This document shows positions 15,020 to 23,040 of a stretch of DNA of 32,710 nt, piece by piece (position 1 is the first letter of the stretch; each line of letters starts with the position of its first letter). The position numbers and the translations under genes were made by a program. The notes under the pieces are model-generated. The model saw nothing but the letters and a program-made list of their open reading frames with translations, ran no database searches and was not told where the DNA came from. Source of the stretch: Solirubrobacterales bacterium. GTDB taxonomy: Bacteria > Actinomycetota > Thermoleophilia > Solirubrobacterales > Solirubrobacteraceae. The DNA lies in the NCBI GenBank assembly GCA_025963965.1, contig JAOPZS010000058.1, positions 1 through 32,710 of the forward strand, in the 5' to 3' direction.

Positions 15020-16168
15020 GTGAAGCGCGCCCTGTTCGAGGACCTGCACGAAGACTTCCGCGCGAGCTTCCAGACCTTCCTCGAGCGCGAGGTGAAGGGC
15101 GGGTATGAGCAGTGGGAGCGCGACGGCATCGTCCCCCGCGAGGTCTTCGAGGCGGCCGGGCGGGGAGGCTTCCTGGCGATGGCCGTGCCCGAGCCGTTCG
15201 GCGGGGCCGGCGCCGAGGACTTCCGCCTGAACCTCGTGATCGGCGAAGAGTGCCAGCGCGCCGGCCTCGGCAGCTTCGGGCTCGGCATCACGCTGCACAA
15301 CGACATCTGCCTCCCCTACTTCCTCTCCTACGCCACGCCTGAGCAGAGCGAGCGCTGGCTCGCCGGGATCGTCAGCGGCGAGCTGATCACCGCGATCGCG
15401 ATGACCGAGCCCGGGATCGGCTCGGACCTGGCCGGGATGAGCACCAGCGCGCGCCGCGACGGGGACCACTACGTGGTCAACGGCGCCAAGACGTTCATCA
15501 CCAACGGCATCAACGCCGACCTCGTGATCACGGCCGTCAAGACCGATCCCTCCGAGCGCCACCGCGGCATCAGCCTGCTGGTGATCGAGCGCGGCATGGA
15601 CGGCTTCGAGCGCGGGCGCAACCTCGAGAAGATCGGCCAGCATGCGCAGGACACGGCCGAGCTGTCCTTCGACGATGTGCGAGTGCCGGCAGCCAACCTG
15701 CTAGGCGAGGAGGGCCGCGGCTTTCACTACCTCGTCTCGAACCTGCCCCAGGAGCGCCTCTCGATCGCCGCCAGCGCCGTCGCCGCCGCGGAGGCGATGC
15801 TCGGCTGGACGCTCGATTACGTGCGCGAGCGCAAGGCCTTCGGCCAGACGATCGGCTCGTTTCAGAACTCCCGCTTCACGCTTGCCGAGCTGCACGGCGA
15901 AACCGAGATCGCGCGCGGCTTGATCGACCGCTGCGCCGTGGCGCTGGACGCCGGCGAGCTGACCCCTGAGGAGGCGGCCACGGCGAAGTGGTGGTGCACG
16001 GACCTCCAGGGCCGCGTCGCAGACCGCTGCCTGCAGCTGTTCGGAGGCTACGGCTACATCCTCGAGTACCCGATCGCGCGCGCCTTCGCGGACGCCCGCG
16101 TGACGCGGATCTACGGCGGAGCCAACGAGATAATGAAGGAGATAGTGGGTCGCTCACTGGGACTGTGA
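15020..16168 (+). CDS. acyl-CoA dehydrogenase, long-chain type active site
   Basis: A 382-residue FAD-dependent acyl-CoA dehydrogenase starting at GTG 15020, 10 nt after the methyltransferase stop. AMTEPGIGSDLAGM (127-140) and FITNG are FAD/substrate motifs, RKAFGQTIGSFQ and QLFGGYGYILEYP are family blocks, and IYGGANEIMKEIVGRSL closes the protein. Because the C-terminal loop has Gly rather than Glu, the likely base is Glu245 in NLPQERLSIA, as in long-chain and isovaleryl-CoA dehydrogenases. It introduces a trans-2 double bond into acyl-CoA. Its tight position behind the lipid-modification genes suggests either fatty acid turnover or a part in the pathway itself. Confidence 0.92.
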   Translation: MKRALFEDLHEDFRASFQTFLEREVKGGYEQWERDGIVPREVFEAAGRGGFLAMAVPEPFGGAGAEDFRLNLVIGEECQRAGLGSFGLGITLHNDICLPYFLSYATPEQSERWLAGIVSGELITAIAMTEPGIGSDLAGMSTSARRDGDHYVVNGAKTFITNGINADLVITAVKTDPSERHRGISLLVIERGMDGFERGRNLEKIGQHAQDTAELSFDDVRVPAANLLGEEGRGFHYLVSNLPQERLSIAASAVAAAEAMLGWTLDYVRERKAFGQTIGSFQNSRFTLAELHGETEIARGLIDRCAVALDAGELTPEEAATAKWWCTDLQGRVADRCLQLFGGYGYILEYPIARAFADARVTRIYGGANEIMKEIVGRSLGL

Positions 16169-16194
16169 GCGCAGCTGCCGAATGGCGAGGTGGC

Positions 16195-18234
16195 TCAGCC
16201 GGCCGCGGCGGGAGCCTTCTCGGCGCCGGCGGCGAGCTCCGCGGCCAGCGCGATGAAGTAGTCGAGCGCCCGCGGATCGACGAGCGACTCGGCCGACGCC
16301 GCCTGCTCGGGCGCCACGCCCATCAGGATCCGCTTGACGGGCACCTCGAGCACCTTGCCCGACAGCGTTCGCGGCACCTGCTCGATCTGGCGGACCTCGT
16401 TGGGGACGTGGCGCGGTGAGCAGTCCTCGCGGATCCGCGCCTTGATCTCGCGCGTCAGCTCGTCGTCCAGCGTGACCCCGTCGCGCAGCACGACGAACAG
16501 GATCATCCGCAGCTCATCGCCGAGCGCCCCGCCGCTCCCCGGACCGCCGACGTCCACGACGAGCGTGTCGAGCACCTGCTCGACCGAGCCCGCCGCGCGG
16601 TAGATCTCGCTCGTGCCCATGCGCACGCCCTGCCGGTTGATGGTCGAGTCCGACCGGCCGTAGATCACCGCGCCCCCGCGCGGGGTGATCCGGATCCAGT
16701 CGCCGTGGCGCCAGACGCCCGGGTACATCGAGAAGTAGCTCTCGCGCAGCCGCTCGCCCGTCTCGTCGCTCCAGAGGAACAGCGGCATCGAGGGCATCGG
16801 CTCGGTCACGACCAACTCGCCCACCTCGTCGAGCAGCGAGTTGCCCTGCTCGTCCCAGGACTCGACCTTGCAGCCGAGCGCGCGGCACTGCAGTTCGCCC
16901 TCGTACACGGGCAGCGTCGGGCAGCCGGCGACGAACGCCGTGCAGACGTCGGTGCCGCCGCTCGTCGAGAACAGCCACGTGTCCTCATCGACGTGCTCGT
17001 AGACCCAGCGGAAGGACTCCGGCGAGAGCGGCGAGCCGGTCGAGCCGACTCCGCGCAGCGCGCTCAGGTCGTGTTCGCGGCCCGGCTCGATCCCGGCCTT
17101 CTCACACGAGGCGAGCAGCCCTGCGCTGACGCCCATGCAGGTCATCCCGGTGCGCTCGGCCAGGCGCCACAGCGCGGAGATGTCCGGATATGCGGGGCTG
17201 CCGTCATAGAGCACGATCGCCGCGTCCGAGTGCAGGCAGCCGACGAGGAAGTTCCACATCATCCAGCCCGTCGTCGTGAACCAGAACATGCGGTCGCCGC
17301 GGCGCAGGTCGAGATGCAGCCGCTTCTTCAGCTGCTCGAGCAGGATCCCGCCGTGGCCCTGCACGATCGCCTTCGGAAGCCCCGTCGTGCCGGAGGAGTA
17401 CAGCACCCACAGGGGATGATCGAAGGGCACCTGCTCGAAGCGCGGCGGGGCGGCCGCCCCCTGCGGATCGAGCGCCAGCAGCTGCTCCCACGAGAGCCCG
17501 CGCTCGCCGAGCGCAGCCGGGTCGGCGTCATCGCGCAGGTAGCCCAGCAGCACCGCGTGCTCGACGCTCGGCAGCTCCGCGAGGATGCCGGCCGCGATCT
17601 CGCTGCGGTCGAAGTCCTTGCCGCCGTGGCGGTAGCCGTCGACCGCGAGGAAGACCTTCGGCTCGATCTGCGCGAAGCGGTCGATCACGCTGCGCGCGCC
17701 GAACTCCGGCGCGGCGCTAGACCAGGTCGCGCCGAGCGACGCCGTCGCGAGGAACGCGACGAGCGTCTCGGGGATGTTCGGCATGTACGCGACGACCCTG
17801 TCTCCCCGTTCGACGCCGAGCGAGCGCAACCCGGCGGCCGCCGCCGCCACCTGGGCGCTCAGCTCGCCCCAGCTCAAATCGGCGAGCTCACGCACCTCCG
17901 AGCAGTGCAGCACGGCCGTCTCGCCCGGGTCGTGCCCGGCGAGCAGGTTCTCGGCGTAGTTCAGCTCGGCGCCCTCGAACCACTTCGTGCCCGGCATCTC
18001 ATGCGAGGCGAGCACCCGCTCGTAGGGCTTCGAGGCGATCACGCCGCAGAACTCCCAGATGTCCGCCCAGAACGTGTCGAGCTCGTCGACCGACCATTGC
18101 CACAGCTCTCCGTAGTCGGCGAACTCGCGCCCGTGGCGCTCGCCCGCCCAGCTCTGGAAGCGCGCCATCTCGCTCGCGGCGGCCCGCGACGGCGAGGGCG
18201 TCCACATCGGGTGCTGCTCGTCGCCGCTGCTCAT
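16195..18234 (-). CDS. acetoacetyl-CoA synthetase
   Basis: The 679-residue acyl-adenylate enzyme has the length and signatures of acetoacetate-CoA ligase. WFEGAELNYAENLL (85-98) is the family N-terminus, VLYSSGTTGLPKAIVQ (~277-292) the phosphate loop, and MFWFTTTGWMMWNFLVG the characteristic core. GDWIRITPRGGAVIYGRSD is the adenylation motif, and PRTLSGKVLEVPVKR holds catalytic Lys627. It activates acetoacetate to acetoacetyl-CoA using ATP, feeding ketone-body or poly-hydroxybutyrate-type carbon into the acetyl-CoA pool. It converges with the acyl-CoA dehydrogenase gene (26-bp gap). The ATG at 18234 lies 19 bp from the probable start of the divergent PLP enzyme; GAGAAT ends 6 nt before it. 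Confidence 0.93.
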   Translation of the reverse strand: MSSGDEQHPMWTPSPSRAAASEMARFQSWAGERHGREFADYGELWQWSVDELDTFWADIWEFCGVIASKPYERVLASHEMPGTKWFEGAELNYAENLLAGHDPGETAVLHCSEVRELADLSWGELSAQVAAAAAGLRSLGVERGDRVVAYMPNIPETLVAFLATASLGATWSSAAPEFGARSVIDRFAQIEPKVFLAVDGYRHGGKDFDRSEIAAGILAELPSVEHAVLLGYLRDDADPAALGERGLSWEQLLALDPQGAAAPPRFEQVPFDHPLWVLYSSGTTGLPKAIVQGHGGILLEQLKKRLHLDLRRGDRMFWFTTTGWMMWNFLVGCLHSDAAIVLYDGSPAYPDISALWRLAERTGMTCMGVSAGLLASCEKAGIEPGREHDLSALRGVGSTGSPLSPESFRWVYEHVDEDTWLFSTSGGTDVCTAFVAGCPTLPVYEGELQCRALGCKVESWDEQGNSLLDEVGELVVTEPMPSMPLFLWSDETGERLRESYFSMYPGVWRHGDWIRITPRGGAVIYGRSDSTINRQGVRMGTSEIYRAAGSVEQVLDTLVVDVGGPGSGGALGDELRMILFVVLRDGVTLDDELTREIKARIREDCSPRHVPNEVRQIEQVPRTLSGKVLEVPVKRILMGVAPEQAASAESLVDPRALDYFIALAAELAAGAEKAPAAAG

Positions 18235-18239
18235 GGGGC

Positions 18240-18245
18240 TATTCT
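18240..18245 (+). promoter_or_regulatory. candidate -10 element of the class V PLP enzyme gene
   Basis: TATTCT ends 8 nt before the GTG at 18254 and lies in the short divergent gap between two start codons. If used, the transcript would be leaderless and the promoter would extend into the acetoacetyl-CoA synthetase gene. Confidence 0.4.
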
Positions 18246-18253
18246 CGCCGATC

Positions 18254-19333
18254 GTGGAGCCCTCTGGACTGCGCAGCCAGTTTCCCGTGCTCGAGCGCGT
18301 GGCCTACCTGAACGCGGGCACCGACGGGCCCCTGTCGGCGCGCGCCGCGACGGCCGCGCGCGCCGAGCTCGAGCGCGAGCTCGCCGAGGGGCGGGCGATG
18401 GCCCACTTCGAACGCCGCAAAGAGCTCTCCGACGGCCTGCGCGAGGCCTGCGCGAGGGCTCTCGGCGCCGATGCGGCCGATGTGTCGCTGACGACCTGCA
18501 CGACCGAAGGGATGGGGCACGTCGTGATGGGGCTCGACCTGCGCCCCGGCGACGAGCTGCTGACCAGCGACGAGGAGCACCCCGGGCTGCTCGGCGCGCT
18601 GGCGGCCGCCCGCGAGATCCGCGGGGCGACCGTGCGCGAGGTGCCGCTGGAGCAGATCGCCGAGCAGGTCGGTCCGGCCACGCGCCTCGTCGCCTGCTCG
18701 CACGTCGGCTGGGTCAGCGGCTCGCTGGCCCCGGCCGGGCTGGCGGAGGTGGAGGTGCCGGTGCTGCTCGACGGGGCGCAGGGCCTCGGGGCGATCGATG
18801 TCGACGTCACGAAGCTCGGCTGCGACGCGTACGCCGGCGCCGGGCAGAAGTGGCTGTGCGGCCCCGACGGCTCCGGGTCGCTCTGGACGAGCCCCGAGCT
18901 GCGCGAGCGCCTGGCCGTCTCACGCCGCGGCTACGGAAACCTCGAGGAAGCCAACGACGGCCTCGAAGCCGTGCTGCACGTCGACGGTCGGCGCTTCGAC
19001 GCGCCGTCGCTGAGCGCCGAGTCGCTCGCGTGCTCGCTCGCCGCCGCCGAGGTCCTCGAGGAGTTCGGCTGGCCGGCAGCCTGGGAACGCGGCGTTGCGC
19101 TCGCGGCGCGCCTGGCCGAGACGCTCGCCGAGCGCGGCCGGACACCGGCGCCCCGCGGCGCCACGACGCTCGTCTCGTTCCCGAGTGAGGATCCGGCCGC
19201 CGAGCGTGAGCTGCTCGCCTCGGGCGGCGTGGTCGTGCGCAACATCCCGGGGCGGCAGTGGCTGCGAGCGTCGGTCGGCGCCTGGAACGACGAGGGCGAC
19301 CTCGAGCGGCTCGTGGGATCGCTCGCCACGTGA
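18254..19333 (+). CDS. class V aminotransferase-fold PLP enzyme
   Basis: I choose GTG 18254 (359 residues, VEPSGLRSQFPVLERVAYLN); an ATG at 18233 would overlap the divergent gene's start codon. The class V fold is clear: an early LNAGTDGPL block, TTCTTEGM, SDEEHPG, LLDGAQGLGAIDVDV with the PLP-binding Asp173, and AGAGQKWLCGPDGSG with Lys199 for the internal aldimine. Members include cysteine desulfurases, isopenicillin-N epimerase-like and kynureninase-like enzymes; I cannot assign the substrate. The C-terminus (VVRNIPGRQWLRASVGAWN) is typical of the epimerase-like group. The stop overlaps the next gene's start as GTGA, so it is coupled to a membrane glycosyltransferase. Confidence 0.85.
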   Translation: MEPSGLRSQFPVLERVAYLNAGTDGPLSARAATAARAELERELAEGRAMAHFERRKELSDGLREACARALGADAADVSLTTCTTEGMGHVVMGLDLRPGDELLTSDEEHPGLLGALAAAREIRGATVREVPLEQIAEQVGPATRLVACSHVGWVSGSLAPAGLAEVEVPVLLDGAQGLGAIDVDVTKLGCDAYAGAGQKWLCGPDGSGSLWTSPELRERLAVSRRGYGNLEEANDGLEAVLHVDGRRFDAPSLSAESLACSLAAAEVLEEFGWPAAWERGVALAARLAETLAERGRTPAPRGATTLVSFPSEDPAAERELLASGGVVVRNIPGRQWLRASVGAWNDEGDLERLVGSLAT

Positions 19334-21450
19334 TCGCGCGCCTGCGCGGCGGCGGCACGCCACAGCCGGCCGACGGGAGCGGCGAGCACGTCGCGGTGGC
19401 ACGCGCCTTCGCGCGCGGGGACGGCACGCGCGGGCCGCTGGCGCTGCGCGTCGGCGGTCTCGCCGTCGCCGTCGCCGTGGCGGCGGTGCTGAACTCCGTC
19501 GAGCTCTCCCAGAACGGCTACGCCAACGTCTTCTACTCGGCCGGGGTGCGCTCGATGCTCGAGTCCTGGCACAACTTCTTCTTCGTCTCCTTCGACGGGG
19601 GCGGGCTGGTGAGCATCGACAAGCCGCCGCTCGCGCTGTGGGTGCAGGCCGCCAGCTCGAAGCTTTTCGGGTTCTCGCCGCTCAGCCTGCTGCTGCCCGA
19701 GGTGCTGATGGCGATCGCGGCAGTCGCCGTCCTCTACCTGCTGCTGCTGCGGCGCTTCGGCGTGGCCGCGGCGCTCGGCGGAGCGCTGACGATGGCGGTG
19801 TTCCCGTCGTGGGTCGCCGTCTCACGCGCGAACGGCGTCGACACGATGCTGATCCTGCTCTCGCTGCTTGCCTGCGCAGCGGCGATCTCAGCCTGCGAAA
19901 GCGGCCGCTGGCGCAGCCTGATCGGCGCCGCCATCCTCGTCGGTCTGGCGTTCAACACGAAGACGCTCGCCGCCTTCCTGGTCGTGCCCGGCATCGCCGT
20001 CGGGTATCTCCTCTGCGCGCCGGTGCCGCTGATGCGGCGGATCTTGCAGCTGCTCGCCGCGGGTGCCGTGCTGGCGGTCGTGTCGTTCGCGTGGATCGCC
20101 GTGGTCGAAGCGACGCCGGCCTCGAAGCGGCCATACGTCGGCAGCTCCACGAACAACACCGAGCTCGGCCTGACCTTCGAATACAACGGCTTCGGCCGCG
20201 TCGAAGGGCAGAAGGGCGGCCCCGGCCAGAACCGGGGGCTGGCGGGCGCGCGCGTGCCGATCGCGACGCAGCGTCGCGTGGAGCGAGAACGGAAGGCCGA
20301 AGGGCCGCTGCCGCCGATCCACGAAGTCAAGTTCCCCCCGACACCCCCGTCCGGCCGAGAACGCCTGCCGATCCCGTTCGGACCCTCGCCCGGACCGCTG
20401 CGGCTGTTCGGCAAGGGCCTCGGCGATCAGGCCGCCTGGAGCCTGCCGCTGGCGCTGTTCGGGCTACTAGCGCTGGCGCTGATGCTGATCCTCGACCGCC
20501 GCGCGCCCGCCCCGCCGGCGGCTGCCGGGGAGCAGCGGCCGCTCAGGCGAGATCCGCGCGTGGCGAGCCTGATCGTGCTCGGCGGCTGGCTGCTGACCGA
20601 GTGGATCGTGCTGAGCGGCTCCAGCGGCATCGTCCACCCGTACTACGTCTCGGCGCTCGCCCCGGCGGCCGGGGCGATGACGGGAGCGGGCCTCTTCGCG
20701 CTCACGCGGCTTGCCCTCGGTCGCTTCAAGCTCCTCGGGCTGGTGCTGTGGGTGGCGGCGATCGTCGCGACGGTCGCCGTCGAGGTGATGCTGCTGCACC
20801 GGGAGCACTACATGCTGTGGTTCGTGCCGGTTCTGCTCCTCGCCGGGGCGGCTTGCCTCGCCGTGATCGGCCTCGGATCGCTGCTGGGACGCCGGAAGGG
20901 CGTGACGGCCGGCGCAGCGCTCGCGCTGGTGCTGCTGCTGATCGCCCCCGCCGCCTACTCCTCGACCACCTGGCTCGCGCCCGTGCAGCCCACTTTCCCG
21001 GCCGCGGGCCCGCACCAGACCGCGGGCCACGGCGGGGTCGGCCTCACGCCCCGCAGCCTCGCGCTGGACCGCGCGATCCAGAATTACGTGACGAGCCACG
21101 GTGGAACACGGCGCTTCGCCCTGCTGACCGTCGCCGCGGAGACCGCTGCCCCGTTCATCCTGCAGGGCATGCCGGCTGCGGCGATCGCCGGCTACAGCGG
21201 CATCGACCCCGTCCTCGACGCGCGGGGCCTGGCGCATCTCCTCGCCGGCGGGCAGGCCCGGTACGTGCTGATCGGCGGCGAGTACTCATCGCGCGGGGGC
21301 AACGGCGCGACCAGGGCCGTGATCGCTGACTGCCGGGAGCTGGTGCCGGCGGAATGGCACAGCCCCGTGGCCTATCCGTACGGGCTCGTCCTGTTCGACT
21401 GCGCCGGACGCGAACGGCAGCTCCTGCGCGCGGCTCCCGGGCGAAGCTAG
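19330..21450 (+). CDS. GT39-like (ArnT/PMT superfamily) membrane glycosyltransferase
   Basis: From GTG 19330 the protein has 706 residues with about ten or more hydrophobic segments. After the first helix (~42-56) comes an external loop with LESWHNFFFVSFDGGG and SIDKPPLALWVQ (DKPP at 97-100), typical of the ArnT-like N-terminal domain. FNTKTLAAFLVVPGIA is another family block. A long extracytoplasmic insert rich in Gly, Pro and Arg (about residues 270-350) and a soluble C-terminal domain (ALDRAIQNYVTSHGG ... YVLIGGEYSSRGGN) follow. Such enzymes move a sugar from a polyprenyl-phosphate donor to a lipid or protein at the outer face of the membrane. Donor and acceptor are unknown. The stop codon overlaps that of ppx in a shared CTAG. 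Confidence 0.85.
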   Translation: MIARLRGGGTPQPADGSGEHVAVARAFARGDGTRGPLALRVGGLAVAVAVAAVLNSVELSQNGYANVFYSAGVRSMLESWHNFFFVSFDGGGLVSIDKPPLALWVQAASSKLFGFSPLSLLLPEVLMAIAAVAVLYLLLLRRFGVAAALGGALTMAVFPSWVAVSRANGVDTMLILLSLLACAAAISACESGRWRSLIGAAILVGLAFNTKTLAAFLVVPGIAVGYLLCAPVPLMRRILQLLAAGAVLAVVSFAWIAVVEATPASKRPYVGSSTNNTELGLTFEYNGFGRVEGQKGGPGQNRGLAGARVPIATQRRVERERKAEGPLPPIHEVKFPPTPPSGRERLPIPFGPSPGPLRLFGKGLGDQAAWSLPLALFGLLALALMLILDRRAPAPPAAAGEQRPLRRDPRVASLIVLGGWLLTEWIVLSGSSGIVHPYYVSALAPAAGAMTGAGLFALTRLALGRFKLLGLVLWVAAIVATVAVEVMLLHREHYMLWFVPVLLLAGAACLAVIGLGSLLGRRKGVTAGAALALVLLLIAPAAYSSTTWLAPVQPTFPAAGPHQTAGHGGVGLTPRSLALDRAIQNYVTSHGGTRRFALLTVAAETAAPFILQGMPAAAIAGYSGIDPVLDARGLAHLLAGGQARYVLIGGEYSSRGGNGATRAVIADCRELVPAEWHSPVAYPYGLVLFDCAGRERQLLRAAPGRS

Positions 21451-22988
21451 GCGGCGACGGCCAGCTCGCGGTGGAAGGCGCGGGCGAACAGCTCGCCCTC
21501 CCGGCCTGCCGCCCAGCGCGGCACGGCCGGGTCGCCCTCGGCGATCAGCCTCAGCCGGACCTCGTCGCCGCGCAGGTCGATGTCGGTGCCGCGCACGAGC
21601 TGGTCGCGGGAGCGCTCCAGGTCCTCGGCGAGCCTCAGCAGCGCGGCGCAGCGGTCGAGCCGGGCCAGGTCACCCTCGCCGAACAGCGGCGCCATCGGCC
21701 CGGGCGAGGGCATGCCCTTGCGGTGGTAGCGGGCGGCCTGCGCGATGACCGCCGTCTCAACCGGCGTGAAGCCGGGAAGGCCGCCGTTGAGGATCAGGTA
21801 GCGGGAGTGCTTGTGGTGGTCGTCGTAGTCGATCGACATGCCGATGTCGTGCAGCATCGATGCCGCCCACAGCAGCTCGCGCTCGCGAGCGTCGCCGTCG
21901 TGCAGCCCGAGCCGAGCGAGCTCGTCGAACATGCCGAGTGCGAGTGTCGCCACGTGGCGGGTGTGCGGCGCGTCGACGCGGTACTGGGCGGCCATGTTCA
22001 TCACGCTCGCGTGCCGCACGTCCTCGAACAACGGGCCCGCCGGCTGGTTGCCCAGCAGGCGGTCGAAGAAGACACCCTCGCGCAGGCCCGCCTCGGTCGT
22101 CTCGATCGCCTCGAAGCCGCCGGCCCGGAGCGCCTCGCGCACGACGACCGCGCCGGCCAGGATCAGGTCGGCCCGCGCCGGCTTGACGCCGGGCACATCG
22201 GCGCGCTCGGAGGCGGGCAGCGCGGCGAGCCGCTCGATCAGCTCCTCGAGCGCCTGGACTCCGATCACCATGCCCTGCACCCCGTTGCTCGGCAGCCCGG
22301 CGGCGCGCTGCGCCGCCGCAGCGAGGTTGCGGACCGTGCCGCCGATCCCGACCAGCCGACCGGGCTGACTCTCCTGGCGAACCTGCTCGAGCCAGGTCGT
22401 GCCTGCCAGCTCGGCGGCGATGTGCTCGCGCAGCTCACTGAGCTGGCGCCGCTTGGCGGGCCCGTTGGGCGGCAGGAAGCGCTCGCTCATCCGCACGGTG
22501 CCCAGGCGCCAGGACCCGGACTCGCGCGCGGCGCGGCCGGCAACGCGCACGAGCTGCATCGAGCCACCGCCGAGGTCCAGCACGCAGCCGTCGGCGAGGG
22601 TCGTCGAGTTGACGGCCGCCAGGTAGCCGTAGCGGGCCTCCTCCTCGCGGCTCAGCACGCGAATCGGCATCCCGAAGCGCTCCCGGGCTCGCGTCAGGAA
22701 GGCCTCGGCGTTCTCGGCGTCGCGGATCGCACTGGTCGCAACCGCGTCCACCTGCTCGGCGTCGAGGTCGCCGGCGCGGCAGAAGTGGGCGAACACGTCG
22801 AGCGTCGCCAGCGCGCGCTCGATCGGCTCCTCGCCGAGGCGTCCGGTGGCCATCAGCCCCTCGCCGATCCGCACCGGCTCGTAGATCTCGTCGGTCCGTC
22901 GCCACCAGCCTTCACCGGCTTGGAAGACGACGAGACGGAACGAGTTGGACCCCAGGTCGATCACCGCTAGCCGAGTCCTTGGCGGCAT
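21447..22988 (-). CDS. ppx: Ppx/GppA exopolyphosphatase family protein with C-terminal HD-type domain
   Basis: From ATG 22988 the protein has 513 residues, the long form of the family. The ASKHA fold shows VIDLGSNSFRLVVF (9-22) and VLDLGGGSMQLV (136-147), with REEEARYGYL around the expected catalytic Glu. Residues from ~320 resemble the HD-like C-terminal domain, with MLHDIG at 378-383 and HHKHSRYL after it. These enzymes degrade polyphosphate and/or convert pppGpp to ppGpp; the sequence does not decide which. A TAGGCT hexamer ends 7 nt before the ATG, so the gene may have its own leaderless promoter despite following the GGDEF gene by only 52 bp. Confidence 0.93.
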   Translation of the reverse strand: MPPRTRLAVIDLGSNSFRLVVFQAGEGWWRRTDEIYEPVRIGEGLMATGRLGEEPIERALATLDVFAHFCRAGDLDAEQVDAVATSAIRDAENAEAFLTRARERFGMPIRVLSREEEARYGYLAAVNSTTLADGCVLDLGGGSMQLVRVAGRAARESGSWRLGTVRMSERFLPPNGPAKRRQLSELREHIAAELAGTTWLEQVRQESQPGRLVGIGGTVRNLAAAAQRAAGLPSNGVQGMVIGVQALEELIERLAALPASERADVPGVKPARADLILAGAVVVREALRAGGFEAIETTEAGLREGVFFDRLLGNQPAGPLFEDVRHASVMNMAAQYRVDAPHTRHVATLALGMFDELARLGLHDGDARERELLWAASMLHDIGMSIDYDDHHKHSRYLILNGGLPGFTPVETAVIAQAARYHRKGMPSPGPMAPLFGEGDLARLDRCAALLRLAEDLERSRDQLVRGTDIDLRGDEVRLRLIAEGDPAVPRWAAGREGELFARAFHRELAVAA

Positions 22989-22995
22989 CGGCTGG

Positions 22996-23001
22996 AGCCT
23001 A
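22996..23001 (-). promoter_or_regulatory. candidate -10 element of ppx
   Basis: TAGGCT on the minus strand ends 7 nt before the ppx ATG, in the 52-bp gap behind the GGDEF gene. No Shine-Dalgarno sequence is present. Confidence 0.4.
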
Positions 23002-23040
23002 GTGGCCGTCCCGGCGGGGGCCGGCACGGCGGGGCCCTGC

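Noticed and set aside
16705-19188. 827-codon plus-strand frame antisense to acetoacetyl-CoA synthetase
   Set aside because: Length comes from GC-rich codon structure. The translation is low-complexity Arg/Ala/Gly, and the opposite strand encodes a clear enzyme.
19095-21329. 744-codon plus-strand frame overlapping the glycosyltransferase gene
   Set aside because: Arg/Ala-rich shadow frame with no motifs; the other frame encodes a recognisable multi-pass glycosyltransferase.
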